Positions 1-7,974 of a stretch of 64,000 nt of DNA are shown in pieces. How positions within the stretch are numbered: the stretch's first letter is position 1; each line of letters opens with the position of its first letter. The translations under genes were made by a program, and so were the position numbers. The stretch covers positions 1,922,001-1,986,000 of the forward strand of contig NZ_CP033459.1 in the NCBI RefSeq assembly GCF_003265305.2, in the 5' to 3' direction. The stretch comes from Pseudoprevotella muciniphila. Its GTDB lineage: Bacteria; Bacteroidota; Bacteroidia; Bacteroidales; Bacteroidaceae. The notes beneath the pieces were generated by a model. That model searched no databases, was not told the DNA's origin, and saw nothing but the letters and a program-made list of their open reading frames with translations.

Positions 1-1821
1 CAGTTCGGCGAGCGTTGCTTCTTCGGGATAGGTAAGCAATTTGAGTGTGCCGTTTTCTATTTTAGATAGGGTGAAACGGGTGTAGTAGGGCAGTGTTGTA
101 TCGCCGGTAAGAACGAGACGTGCACCGTGTTTTTTATTTTGGGCATCTTGATTTTGAGTGCTGAAGACACCCTTCTTGTTTGTGGTGCAAACTTCGCCTG
201 TTACTGCGTCTATCCATGCAGGTATGCCGTTTGCGCGGCAGACACTGACGAAGAAGATGTCGCGTGAGCGTGGGTCGCAACGTTTTGTGTTGTAAACACC
301 GATGGGAGTGATGTAGGTGCCGTTCAGATTGCATTTGGTATCAATCGTAAGATTGGTATTACACCAGGTTTCCACTGCTTCAGGGGTATTGAACGTAAAT
401 CCTTCCTTTTGGAAATAACCTTTGTAAGGACTGAGCGGTTCGAGTGCTGCTCTCGGACAGAGCACATGGCGCTCATATTCCTCCTTGCTGATGCCATCAT
501 TTTTAGGCGAATTCTTAAGATGGTCGGTTAAAACCTCCAGAGAGACATCGCGCAGATCCTTGTCGCTCAGGGTGCGTAGCAATGTAATGGCAGGTGTGCC
601 AAATTCTTCGATGAAATGGCGGATTTTTGAATGATTTCCCCTCGATTTCCATAGCAAGGAATCGATGGTTTCCATGCGGTCCTTTTTCTGAACCATAGTG
701 GCCTCGTACGACTTGCGCATTTCGTCTTCGATAGCAGTGAGCCTGTCGTTTTCGCTGCGTTGCTCTGCTGTTACCTGTGGTAGGGTGTAATGTTGTTCCG
801 GCACATTCACGTTGATGTCTATATCTATGGGAGTGGTGGCATCGTGATTCAGGTGGATGGTGTTGCAGGTATCCTTGGCGAAATCCGCCTTGATAAATCC
901 GTATCTGTCGCCTTTCGACGCCCATACCAGCAAGTCGCCGCAACCGGCAGTGAGATAGGTCTTACCCAAACTGTCGGTATAGCGCGTTACGGCGGTGTAG
1001 AACTCGGCATAGTTATATATCTTGAATTCCACCTTTGCGTTCTCAACAGGCTTGCCATTCTGCATGACGATGAAGTTCACGCGTCGCGTAGGAGCATAGT
1101 TGCTCGTTACGTTGATTTCAGTGTAAGTAGGGGTTCGAAGAACAATTTCTTCCTGACCGGAATAGTTGCCGAAAACGCGTGTGTGCATCATCATTCCCCG
1201 CGATGCAGGAGCATTAAACCATCCCAAATCGAGTACAGGCTCTGGCTCGCATGCTCCAAGGAAATGCCATTTTCCGTCTGTCCATACTTCCACCCACGCA
1301 TGGTTGTCGTCGCAGTGTGCCCATCGTGGTGTATAAACTTGTCGGGCAGGTATGCCCACCGTGCGCATGGCTGCCACACACAGTGTGGATTCTTCTCCGC
1401 ATCGTCCGTGGGCAGTCAGAAGGCTTTGTAGGGGCGATGAAGTGCGGCCGTCGGAAGGTTGGTATGTTACGTGTTCATGGCACCAATGGTTGATGGCTAT
1501 GGCTGCGTCTGTCATGTTCATGCCGCTGACCCGCGCCTTGAGAGTTTCATAATATTTTATGCGAAAAGAATCGAGCGGTTCGTTGTTTACGCGTAGTGGG
1601 AGAACAAAATGTCGGATTAGTGTTTCGTCCAACTGTGTGCCCCATGGCATCTTTGCCACAGCGCGACGTGTAAGTGTGGCGTTTGTCTTGAAAAAGTCCC
1701 GTGGATAGTCGGCTTTGTCGCAGAGCGGCATACTCTCGTAAAGGAAATCCACGTCGCTTTGTGCCGAAGCGGAAAGGGCTATACCCACTAATAGAACTGC
1801 AAATAGTTTTCTTACAATCAT
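1..1821 (-). CDS. Secreted transglutaminase-like protein (5' part of gene; cut by left edge)
   Basis: Reading the minus strand from the ATG at 1821 gives 607 codons without a stop up to the window edge, so the C-terminus is missing. The start MIVRKLFAVLLVGIALSASAQ is a clear signal peptide. A transglutaminase-core domain follows: Cys141 in GRCGEES, His174 in DDNHAWVEVW and an Asp near residue 198 in PVLDLGW match the Cys-His-Asp triad order of that superfamily. A second stretch near the truncated end (VCRANGIPAWIDAVTGE) looks like part of another, degenerate transglutaminase-like unit. Such large periplasmic or surface proteins are common in Bacteroidales; substrate is unknown, and protease or peptide hydrolase activity is as likely as cross-linking. 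It is divergent from the MFS gene. The reading frame is certain; the function is only a family assignment. Confidence 0.85.
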   Translation of the reverse strand, partial: MIVRKLFAVLLVGIALSASAQSDVDFLYESMPLCDKADYPRDFFKTNATLTRRAVAKMPWGTQLDETLIRHFVLPLRVNNEPLDSFRIKYYETLKARVSGMNMTDAAIAINHWCHEHVTYQPSDGRTSSPLQSLLTAHGRCGEESTLCVAAMRTVGIPARQVYTPRWAHCDDNHAWVEVWTDGKWHFLGACEPEPVLDLGWFNAPASRGMMMHTRVFGNYSGQEEIVLRTPTYTEINVTSNYAPTRRVNFIVMQNGKPVENAKVEFKIYNYAEFYTAVTRYTDSLGKTYLTAGCGDLLVWASKGDRYGFIKADFAKDTCNTIHLNHDATTPIDIDINVNVPEQHYTLPQVTAEQRSENDRLTAIEDEMRKSYEATMVQKKDRMETIDSLLWKSRGNHSKIRHFIEEFGTPAITLLRTLSDKDLRDVSLEVLTDHLKNSPKNDGISKEEYERHVLCPRAALEPLSPYKGYFQKEGFTFNTPEAVETWCNTNLTIDTKCNLNGTYITPIGVYNTKRCDPRSRDIFFVSVCRANGIPAWIDAVTGEVCTTNKKGVFSTQNQDAQNKKHGARLVLTGDTTLPYYTRFTLSKIENGTLKLLTYPEEATLAEL

Positions 1822-1847
1822 GGTATCATTTTTACATTATTTCGCTA

Positions 1848-1855
1848 CAAAATTA
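1848..1855 (-). promoter_or_regulatory. Predicted -7 box for the transglutaminase-like gene
   Basis: On the minus strand TAATTTTG fits the TAnnTTTG box of the Bacteroidetes primary sigma factor and would start RNA about 20 nt before the ATG at 1821. No good TTTG -33 box was found at the right distance, so this is a moderate prediction. Confidence 0.55.
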
Positions 1856-1898
1856 TACAATAATAATGACCTTGTTCGTTTTAGTCGTTCAGAATAAT

Positions 1899-1906
1899 TA
1901 TATTTG
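1899..1906 (+). promoter_or_regulatory. Predicted -7 box for the MFS-GH130 operon
   Basis: TATATTTG matches TAnnTTTG exactly and lies 25 nt before the ATG at 1931. It is back to back with the minus-strand box at 1848-1855, giving a divergent intergenic region of about 110 bp. The -33 element is weak. Confidence 0.6.
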
Positions 1907-1930
1907 CATCCAATTGTTATAAAAACAAAT

Positions 1931-3286
1931 ATGGGTAAGGAAATAACAACAAAGACAGATCAGAAGGATTTGGTATCTTCACAAACTACTGCAGAAGTGT
2001 TCAAGCGCTCGCCTTTGCAGTGGGTTCCTACACTTTATTTCGCAATGGGTGTGCCTTTCGTTGTACTTAATATGGTGTGCTCACTGATGTTCAAGGGATT
2101 ACAGGTTAGCGATACGCAGATAGCCTTTTGGACATCACTAATCATGCTTCCTTGGACACTGAAACCACTATGGAGCCCGTTTTTGGAGATTTACAAGACC
2201 AAGAAATTCTTTGTTGTCCTCACACAAATCAGTTGTGGAGTAGTTTTTGGTCTTGTTGGCGTTGCTCTCCATCTGCCTTCATTTTTCGCCATCAGCATTG
2301 CCCTTTTGGCGGTCATAGCAATATGTGGTGCCACTCATGACATAGCAGCCGATGGCGTTTACATGCAGGAACTCAACAATGAACAGCAGGCACAGTGGAT
2401 AGGTTGGCAAGGTGCCTTCTATAATATAGCAAAAATCTTTGCCACCGGTGTACTCGTCTATTTTGCCGGTGTGCTCATCAAGACTTTCAGCGGTAGTGAA
2501 AATCCCACAATGGAAGGAACGAAAATGGCATGGATGAGCATTATGCTGATAGTAGGCACTGTGATGCTCTTGCTTGGTATCTATCATTTCTTCCGTTTGC
2601 CAGCCGGTCGGCCCGCGTTGGAGCAGAAAAAAACATTTGCAGACGTAGCACGTGAATCATTAAGCATATTTGCTGACTTCTTCCGCAAGAAGCACATTGT
2701 CTATTACATTTTCTTCATCATCCTCTATCGCTTTGCCGAAGGTTTCGTGATGAAGATTGTGCCGCTCTTTCTGAAAGCACCTGTAGCGGAACAGGGACTG
2801 GGTATGACGGAAGAACAGATAGGTCTTTGCTACGGCACATTTGGTGCTGCGGCATTCGTAATAGGTTCAATACTCGCAGGTTATTTCATCTCCTGGCGAG
2901 GACTGCGCAAAGCATTGTTCCCGCTCTGTTGTGTGTTCAACCTGCCTTTTGTGGCATATACTTTGCTCGCCATTTATCAACCTGATAACCTTTGGATTAT
3001 CGGTTCCGCCATCGTAATGGAATACTTTGGCTATGGTTTCGGCTTTGTGGGTCTGACGCTCTTTATGATGCAGCAAATAGCCCCGGGTAAGCACCAAATG
3101 GCGCACTACGCCTTCGCCAGTGGTATCATGAACCTCGGCGTGATGCTGCCGGGTATGCTCAGCGGACTCGTCAGCGACTGGCTTGGCTATCACGACTTCT
3201 TCATCTTCGTGCTTTTCGCCACCATACCCGCCTTCCTTATCACATGGTTTGTACCTTTCACTTATCCTGATAAACAAACAACATAA
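1931..3286 (+). CDS. MFS permease, probable manno-oligosaccharide or N-glycan fragment importer
   Basis: A 451-residue inner-membrane protein with about twelve hydrophobic segments. It has the look of AmpG/PAT-type and sugar-type MFS carriers of Bacteroidetes, with a conserved acidic motif DIAADGVY in the middle of the N-terminal half. I chose ATG 1931 rather than the in-frame ATG at 1904, because 1904 lies inside the promoter box. The next gene, 21 bp downstream in the same direction, encodes a GH130 phosphorylase, so the likely cargo is a beta-mannosyl-GlcNAc or related mannoside released from N-glycans. The substrate is inferred from context only. Alternative: a muropeptide permease of the AmpG type. 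Confidence 0.8.
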   Translation: MGKEITTKTDQKDLVSSQTTAEVFKRSPLQWVPTLYFAMGVPFVVLNMVCSLMFKGLQVSDTQIAFWTSLIMLPWTLKPLWSPFLEIYKTKKFFVVLTQISCGVVFGLVGVALHLPSFFAISIALLAVIAICGATHDIAADGVYMQELNNEQQAQWIGWQGAFYNIAKIFATGVLVYFAGVLIKTFSGSENPTMEGTKMAWMSIMLIVGTVMLLLGIYHFFRLPAGRPALEQKKTFADVARESLSIFADFFRKKHIVYYIFFIILYRFAEGFVMKIVPLFLKAPVAEQGLGMTEEQIGLCYGTFGAAAFVIGSILAGYFISWRGLRKALFPLCCVFNLPFVAYTLLAIYQPDNLWIIGSAIVMEYFGYGFGFVGLTLFMMQQIAPGKHQMAHYAFASGIMNLGVMLPGMLSGLVSDWLGYHDFFIFVLFATIPAFLITWFVPFTYPDKQTT

Positions 3287-3307
3287 AAACAAACACCTAA
3301 TAACAAT

Positions 3308-4279
3308 ATGCAGATACCATGGCAAGACCGCCCTGCAGGGAGCAAGGCTCCCATGTGGCGTTATTCAGAGAACCCCATCATTCCGCGCGACCTGTTGCCG
3401 GACAGTAACTCCATCTTCAATTCCGCAGTGGTGCCCTTTGGCGATGCCTTTGCGGGGGTGTTCCGCTGCGATGACCAAAATCGCAGAATGACACTCCATG
3501 CCGGGTTTTCGAAAGACGGCATACATTGGGACATAAATCCAGAGACCATCAAGTTCGATTGCGACGACGCAGAAATAGGAGAGTGGGTGTATGGCTATGA
3601 TCCACGTGTGACGTTCATTGACGGGCGCTACTACGTTACTTGGTGCAACGGCTATCATGGTCCCACCATCGGTGTGGCATGGACCACTGATTTCAAGACA
3701 TTCCATCAGGTGGAGAATGCCTTCCTGCCATGCAACCGTAATGGTGTACTCTTTCCGAAGAAAATCAACGGACGTTTTGCCATGCTCTCGCGGCCAAGCG
3801 ACAACGGACACACAGCATTTGGCGACATCTTCTACAGCGAGTCGCCCGAGTTGCAGTTCTGGGGACGCCACCGCCACGTGATGGCCCCCGCACCATTCGA
3901 ACTCAGTGCCTGGCAATGTCTGAAGATAGGAGCAGGACCCGTGCCCATCGAAACACCTGAAGGCTGGCTGCTGTTCTATCATGGTGTGCTGCGCTCGTGC
4001 AACGGGTATGTATATGCCTTCGGCAGTGCCATACTCGACCTTGACGAGCCGTGGAAAGTGAAGTACCGCAGTGGCCGCTATCTTATTTCGCCTCGCGAAA
4101 TCTACGAATGTGCCGGCGACGTGCCTAACGTATGCTTCCCCTGTGCCGCGCTGCATGATGAGACGAAAGGCAAGGTGGCAGTGTATTATGGCTGTGCAGA
4201 CACCGTGACAGGACTTGCCTTTGGATATATTGATGAAATCATTCAGTTCACGAAAGAAACTGACATCCAAAACGTCTGA
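3308..4279 (+). CDS. GH130 beta-1,4-mannosyl-N-acetylglucosamine phosphorylase
   Basis: A 323-residue cytoplasmic enzyme of glycoside hydrolase family 130, single five-bladed beta-propeller. It phosphorolyses beta-1,4-mannosyl-GlcNAc (the core of N-glycans) to mannose-1-phosphate and GlcNAc. The sequence closely resembles the gut-bacterial enzyme UhgbMP throughout as I remember it: IPWQDRPAG start, [39 protein letters not shown], and [10 protein letters not shown] near the C-terminus. Asp98 in GYDPR corresponds to the catalytic acid Asp104 described for UhgbMP. It follows the MFS gene by 21 bp, and the pair is closed by a terminator, giving a two-gene import-and-phosphorolysis operon without a SusCD pair or glycosidases. 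Subfamily specificity (mannosyl-GlcNAc rather than mannosyl-glucose) is inferred from similarity. Confidence 0.88.
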   Translation: MQIPWQDRPAGSKAPMWRYSENPIIPRDLLPDSNSIFNSAVVPFGDAFAGVFRCDDQNRRMTLHAGFSKDGIHWDINPETIKFDCDDAEIGEWVYGYDPRVTFIDGRYYVTWCNGYHGPTIGVAWTTDFKTFHQVENAFLPCNRNGVLFPKKINGRFAMLSRPSDNGHTAFGDIFYSESPELQFWGRHRHVMAPAPFELSAWQCLKIGAGPVPIETPEGWLLFYHGVLRSCNGYVYAFGSAILDLDEPWKVKYRSGRYLISPREIYECAGDVPNVCFPCAALHDETKGKVAVYYGCADTVTGLAFGYIDEIIQFTKETDIQNV

Positions 4280-4308
4280 AAATACATGCTTTTATACCTC
4301 TGATTTGT

Positions 4309-4339
4309 CCTTTTTGTTCGCAAAAAGGGCATTTTTTTT
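4309..4339 (+). terminator. Intrinsic terminator after the GH130 gene
   Basis: An 8-bp stem CCTTTTTG / CAAAAAGG closed by a TTCG tetraloop is followed, after GGCA-like spacing, by eight T residues. It lies 30 nt after the GH130 stop. Confidence 0.75.
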
Positions 4340-4378
4340 GCAAAAAAACACCCAAAACGTAAAAAAATGTGAAAAAAA

Positions 4379-4411
4379 TTTGGAAGTTAAAAAACGTTTT
4401 CTTTATATTTG
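4379..4411 (+). promoter_or_regulatory. Promoter of the first small outer-membrane barrel gene
   Basis: TTTG at 4379-4382 and TATATTTG at 4404-4411, separated by 21 bp, match both boxes of the Bacteroidetes primary promoter. The predicted start leaves a leader of about 40 nt before ATG 4456. Confidence 0.75.
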
Positions 4412-4455
4412 CACCGAACTAAAACCCAAAATGTTTAACTAAAACAAAAGGAAAA

Positions 4456-4983
4456 ATGAAAAAGTTATTGTTAACAGCACTCGTTGCATTGGTAGGTATC
4501 ACTGCAAGTGCACAGGTTTACGTTGGTGGAGAACTCGGTTTCTGGCGCAACTATGACGCTAACGAAACTTACCTCACCGTTAATCCTGAAGTAGGTTACA
4601 ACCTCAACGACAAATGGGCAGTAGGTGTTGATCTTGGCTATGGTTATGAATATGACAATGGCGCAAAGGTTCGTTCCTTCAAGGTTAATCCCTATCTGCG
4701 CTACAAGATTGCCGACTTTGGTCCGGTTAACGTATTCATTGATGGCGAAGCCGGTGTAGGTAGCCGTCACCTTGTACACGGTGGCACTGTTACCGAATGG
4801 GAAGTAGGTGTAAAGCCCGGTGTTGCAGTAAACCTCAATGAGAAACTGAGCTTCGTTACTCACTTCGGCTTTGTAGGCTATCGCGACAACGATTCTCGTG
4901 AAGCTTGGGGAGGAACTGATTCAGGTCTCGGCGCTATGTTTAGCGGCAAGGAACTGACCTTCGGTCTCTATTACAACTTCTAA
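4456..4983 (+). CDS. Small outer-membrane beta-barrel protein
   Basis: 175 residues. Signal peptide MKKLLLTALVALVGITASAQ, then alternating beta-strand pattern with aromatic girdles, ending in FGLYYNF, a typical aromatic C-terminal strand for insertion by the BAM complex. The architecture is an 8-strand OmpW/OmpX-like porin family fold (outer membrane protein beta-barrel). No enzymatic motif. It has its own promoter and terminator, so it is monocistronic. The next gene is a paralogue: both have the pattern W-R-N-[YF]-D after the first strand, a PEVGY-(N/K)-x-N-(D/E)-KW motif and GLYY near the end. Role (adhesin, small-molecule porin or structural) cannot be read from sequence. Confidence 0.85.
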   Translation: MKKLLLTALVALVGITASAQVYVGGELGFWRNYDANETYLTVNPEVGYNLNDKWAVGVDLGYGYEYDNGAKVRSFKVNPYLRYKIADFGPVNVFIDGEAGVGSRHLVHGGTVTEWEVGVKPGVAVNLNEKLSFVTHFGFVGYRDNDSREAWGGTDSGLGAMFSGKELTFGLYYNF

Positions 4984-5008
4984 GAAAGCATTAACAAACG
5001 AAATCTAT

Positions 5009-5039
5009 ACCGCTGCGGTTCACACCGTGGCGGTTTTTT
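5009..5039 (+). terminator. Intrinsic terminator
   Basis: A 10-bp stem (ACCGCTGCGG with CCGTGGCGGT, two wobble pairs), six-base loop and T run, 26 nt after the stop of the first barrel gene. Confidence 0.85.
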
Positions 5040-5117
5040 GTGTCCAAAATATATGCTGTTCTGACATTGAGTCTAATAATCGATTTGGGTTTAAGTCAGC
5101 AAAAAAAGTGAGAAACC

Positions 5118-5148
5118 ATTGTTATTATTGTGGTTTTCATTATTTTTG
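5118..5148 (+). promoter_or_regulatory. Promoter of the second barrel gene
   Basis: ATTG at 5118-5121 and TATTTTTG at 5141-5148 with 19 bp between them fit the Bacteroidetes promoter; ATG follows 33 nt after the -7 box. Confidence 0.65.
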
Positions 5149-5181
5149 CACTATCAATAAAAGCAACAAAAACAAAAAGGA

Positions 5182-5757
5182 ATGAAAAAGATACTTCTTG
5201 CAATCATTTGCACCATGATGGCGCTTGGAGCGTCTGCACAAGCCGACTTTGAAATCAAGGACCGCTTCTATATCGGTGGTTCTGTGGGGTGGTGGCGTAA
5301 TTTCGACACCGACCGCAATGGCTTTGCAATCCTACCAGAAGTGGGTTACAAGATGAATGAAAAATGGACGGGTGGTATAACAATCGGGTATATCAATTCT
5401 TCGTCCGTCGAAGTGAAGGAAGACCCTACTATAGCTGACCTCGATTCGCGCACAAAAGCCTTTATCATTGAACCATACGCTCGCTACAATGTGCTCAAGG
5501 CCGGTCCTGTGGCTTTCTTTGTGGAAGGTGTTGTAGGTGTCGCCTCAAGTAAGACTGATACCGACGACGAGTCGCATGGCAGTTTTCGCGTAGGTCTTAA
5601 ACCGGGAGCGGCTGTGCAGCTTGGCAAAAAGTTTTCTGCAGTAACTCATATAGGTTTTGTGGGTTACGGAGATAGTAGGCCTCGTCTGTTTAAGAATGGT
5701 TACGGCTTCGATTTTCGTGGTAATAACATCTCTTTCGGTCTTTATTACCACCTCTGA
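5182..5757 (+). CDS. Small outer-membrane beta-barrel protein, paralogue of the preceding gene
   Basis: 191 residues with signal peptide MKKILLAIICTMMALGASAQ and a C-terminal barrel strand NISFGLYYHL. It shares with the 4456-4983 product the WWRNFDTD / FWRNYDAN region, the PEVGYKMNEKW motif, a PYARYNV strand, the GLKPGAAVQL / GVKPGVAVNL strand and the closing FGLYYHL / FGLYYNF. The two genes look like an old tandem duplication with separate promoters. A MITE-like element begins 24 bp after the stop codon and separates the gene from what looks like its terminator. Confidence 0.85.
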   Translation: MKKILLAIICTMMALGASAQADFEIKDRFYIGGSVGWWRNFDTDRNGFAILPEVGYKMNEKWTGGITIGYINSSSVEVKEDPTIADLDSRTKAFIIEPYARYNVLKAGPVAFFVEGVVGVASSKTDTDDESHGSFRVGLKPGAAVQLGKKFSAVTHIGFVGYGDSRPRLFKNGYGFDFRGNNISFGLYYHL

Positions 5758-5781
5758 TCTCCCTTTTCCGAAAAGGATTTA

Positions 5782-6030
5782 GGGGTGTTCTATAAATTAG
5801 ATTCTAAAGTTATAATCAGTCTTGTTGCTTTCTTATCAGACTTTCGGTTGCGGCTCGGCATAGTGAAAACAAGTTTTCCCTATGCTCTCGCCTTTGCGAA
5901 AGTTTGGTTCTTTTGGGCATCTTTTGACTTAACTTCTTGGCACATAGCCCGCTATGCACCTGCGAACTTAAATCAAAACCTACACCAAAATAACTCAAAA
6001 ATCATTCAAGCCTAATTTATAGAACACCCC
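5782..6030. mobile_element. MITE-like element, 249 bp, with perfect 19-bp terminal inverted repeats
   Basis: GGGGTGTTCTATAAATTAG at 5782-5800 is repeated exactly in reverse complement at 6012-6030. The same four bases TTTA stand immediately outside each end (5778-5781 and 6031-6034) and may be a target duplication. The inside (211 bp) has no credible gene; it contains a short hairpin-like sequence around 5860-5890. Short length, perfect TIRs and no transposase are the definition of a MITE-like passenger of a transposase encoded elsewhere. It sits between a stop codon and a terminator. Confidence 0.7.
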
Positions 6031-6040
6031 TTTACAAACT

Positions 6041-6078
6041 CAACATCGTGCTATTCGACTTGCGCGATGTTGTTTTTT
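6041..6078 (+). terminator. Intrinsic terminator, probably of the second barrel gene
   Basis: An 11-bp stem (CAACATCGTGC with GCGCGATGTTG, one wobble) and a run of seven T. Because the MITE-like element lies just before it, this terminator is now about 280 nt from the stop codon it probably served. Confidence 0.75.
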
Positions 6079-6220
6079 TAGGTGTAGTAAGTCAGCAAGA
6101 GGTTCATTTTTATTTCAATGTCTTTTGTGTCTGATTTGCGAAATATTACAAAAATGTAAAAAAATGCATTTACAAGAAGAAAAAAACAATAAATAAAAAG
6201 CAAAAAACTTTGCTTTTTAT

Positions 6221-6228
6221 TAACTTTG
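6221..6228 (+). promoter_or_regulatory. Predicted -7 box for the polysaccharide locus
   Basis: TAACTTTG is an exact TAnnTTTG match located 207 bp before the first gene of the glycan locus. The -33 region is A-rich without a clear TTTG at 19-21 bp. Confidence 0.55.
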
Positions 6229-6230
6229 CC

Positions 6231-6415
6231 ACGTTAATAGCGCTATAGCAAATTCTATTTCTGCGGGCTTAAGCCCTTGTGCGGATGCGGCTGTATGTGT
6301 ATTTGACACAGATAAAGCGGTTTTCTTCCTCTGAAACATGTTTGGTGGAAGAAAAAAAGTGTGTCAAAACTCACTCTCTCTGAAAATAATTAACGTTTAG
6401 GATTCTGCCGCATCC
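6231..6415 (+). promoter_or_regulatory. Structured 5' leader of the polysaccharide locus (nested inverted repeats)
   Basis: Four perfect complementary pairs lie in this untranslated leader: TTTTCTTCC 6321-6329 with 6347-6355, TTTGACACA 6302-6310 with 6360-6368 (these two nest into one long hairpin), GGATGCGGC 6283-6291 with 6407-6415 enclosing them, and ACGTTAAT 6231-6238 with 6389-6396. The last two pairs cross, so they form either a pseudoknot or two alternative folds. A further 12-bp palindrome GGGCTTAAGCCC is at 6269-6280. No T run follows, so it is not a plain terminator. Polysaccharide operons of Bacteroides are controlled in their leaders by UpxY antiterminators, and an upxY gene closes this locus; a role as antitermination target is inference. 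Confidence 0.6.
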
Positions 6416-6435
6416 CCCATTTTCTGCAACATTTA

Positions 6436-7896
6436 ATGAGTATCAGGACACAGGCCGTAAAAGGCGTGGCATGGTCTTCAGTAGGGACAATAGGGGCTGG
6501 ACTGCTCAATTTCATCCTTACGATGATATTGGCGAGGTTCCTCGACCCTGCCGACTTCGGATTGCTGGAACTCCTGGCGATATTTACCATCCTCTCCGAG
6601 GCAGTCATCGACAGTGGGTTCAGTCAGGCGATTATACGCGACAAGACAGCCACGGACAAGGACCTCTCGTCAGTGTTTTTTCTCAACATACTCATCGGAC
6701 TGGTGCTCTATGCAGCACTCTTCGCCTGCGCACCCCTCATTGCCGGTTTCTACAACGAGCCCAAACTCATCGACGTGTCGCGTTTTGCCTTCCTCGTACT
6801 GATTTTCAACTCAGGAACGATAGTGCAGAATGCCAACTATTCCAGAAACCTCGATTTCAAGCGCCCCGCCATAGCATCCGTGCTGGCGATATGCATCTCC
6901 GGAACGCTGTCGGTCTATATGGCGTTCAACGATTATGGCGTATGGGCACTTGCCACGAACATGGTGGCGTATGCAGGGCTGAAGATGCTCTTCTTCTGGG
7001 TGTTCAGCAAATGGAAACCCATACTTGCCTTTTCCCGACAGTCGCTCCACAAATATTTCGCCTTCGGAGGATTTCTGCTCATACAGGGACTGGTGGATAA
7101 GTTCGTGTCCAACCTCGAGTCGCTGCTCATCGGAAAAGTATATACCAAAGCACAACTCGGCTATTTCTCGCAGGCTCGGAAACTCGATTCCTACATTGCG
7201 CAGACCACCACATCGGTCATACAGCGCGTAACGTACCCCCTGCTGGCGAAAATCAACAACGGCACGCAGGAACTGAAAAGCGGATACAGGAGAATACTCA
7301 AAATCACCATGTTCGCCATGGTGCCGCTGATGCTCTTCTCCGTGGCTTCGGCAGACAGCATGATCTTCACCTTCTTCGGACCGAAATGGGCAAAGACGGT
7401 GCCATATTTCCAGATATGGTGTCTCTGCGGACTGCTCGTCAGTTTCTATTCCATTTTTATCAATCTCATCATGGTGAAGGGCAAAAGCAAGAACCTGCTC
7501 CTCATTTCCCTCGCCAGACAAGCGCTCAGAGTTCTGGTCATCGTGCTCCTGCTCCACATAGGCATTATGCAGATGCTATACGGTATTCTGGCGGTAACCC
7601 TCCTCTCCGCAATGGTCTATTCGGTCTATTCCATGCACCTTATAGGCTACCGCATCCGGGAACTCGCAGCCGACATGATGCCCATAGTGGCAACAGCCCT
7701 CGTGGCAGGCATCGCAACGTTCTTCTTGCCAAAAGCCTTCAACCTCGGAACGAGCATACCGCTCTTCTTCGGTCAGATGGCTGTCATGGCGACAATATAC
7801 CTGCTCCTCAACGCACTGACGAAGAATGCCACCTTCCTCGAGGTAAAGGATATCTTCGACAGTATGATTAAGAGAAAGAAAGTTGACAGTTTATAG
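6436..7896 (+). CDS. wzx: Wzx-type oligosaccharide flippase (MOP superfamily)
   Basis: 486 residues, mostly hydrophobic with 12-14 membrane segments and the N-terminal pattern of the WzxC/TuaB branch: VKGVAWSSVGTIGAGLLNFILTMILARFLDPADFGLLE. These proteins flip undecaprenyl-diphosphate-linked glycan units across the inner membrane. It is the first gene of the glycan locus, preceded by a structured leader. No Wzy polymerase is recognisable in the locus, so polymerisation, if any, must be encoded elsewhere, or the product is a single oligosaccharide such as a protein O-glycan or lipid-linked side chain. Confidence 0.85.
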   Translation: MSIRTQAVKGVAWSSVGTIGAGLLNFILTMILARFLDPADFGLLELLAIFTILSEAVIDSGFSQAIIRDKTATDKDLSSVFFLNILIGLVLYAALFACAPLIAGFYNEPKLIDVSRFAFLVLIFNSGTIVQNANYSRNLDFKRPAIASVLAICISGTLSVYMAFNDYGVWALATNMVAYAGLKMLFFWVFSKWKPILAFSRQSLHKYFAFGGFLLIQGLVDKFVSNLESLLIGKVYTKAQLGYFSQARKLDSYIAQTTTSVIQRVTYPLLAKINNGTQELKSGYRRILKITMFAMVPLMLFSVASADSMIFTFFGPKWAKTVPYFQIWCLCGLLVSFYSIFINLIMVKGKSKNLLLISLARQALRVLVIVLLLHIGIMQMLYGILAVTLLSAMVYSVYSMHLIGYRIRELAADMMPIVATALVAGIATFFLPKAFNLGTSIPLFFGQMAVMATIYLLLNALTKNATFLEVKDIFDSMIKRKKVDSL

Positions 7897-7923
7897 TTGA
7901 GAGTGGATAGTTTTCTGATGATG

Positions 7924-7968
7924 TCAGACTCCTCTGAAAATTCCGAAAACCTCCGACCTCCTCCGAAA
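7924..7968 (+). repeat. 9-bp-period tandem repeat at the 5' end of the acyltransferase frame
   Basis: Five degenerate 9-base units of the form TCNGAANAN (TCAGACTCC, TCTGAAAAT, TCCGAAAAC and two looser ones). In the acyltransferase frame they would code for a Ser/Glu/Pro-rich tail (SDSSENSENLRPPP). Same unit type as the array at 60652-60723. Confidence 0.55.
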
Positions 7969-7974
7969 GAAACA

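Noticed and set aside
3365-4270. 301-codon minus-strand open frame opposite the GH130 gene
   Set aside because: The GH130 match on the plus strand is full length; the antisense frame has no domain features.
5785-6015. 76-codon open frame inside the MITE-like element
   Set aside because: It begins in the terminal repeat, lacks any promoter and has no recognisable features; MITEs are non-coding.
6221-6415. Invertible promoter upstream of the polysaccharide locus, as in Bacteroides capsules
   Set aside because: The inverted repeats are only 8-9 bp, are nested and crossing, and the promoter box lies outside them. This fits RNA structure better than site-specific inversion.
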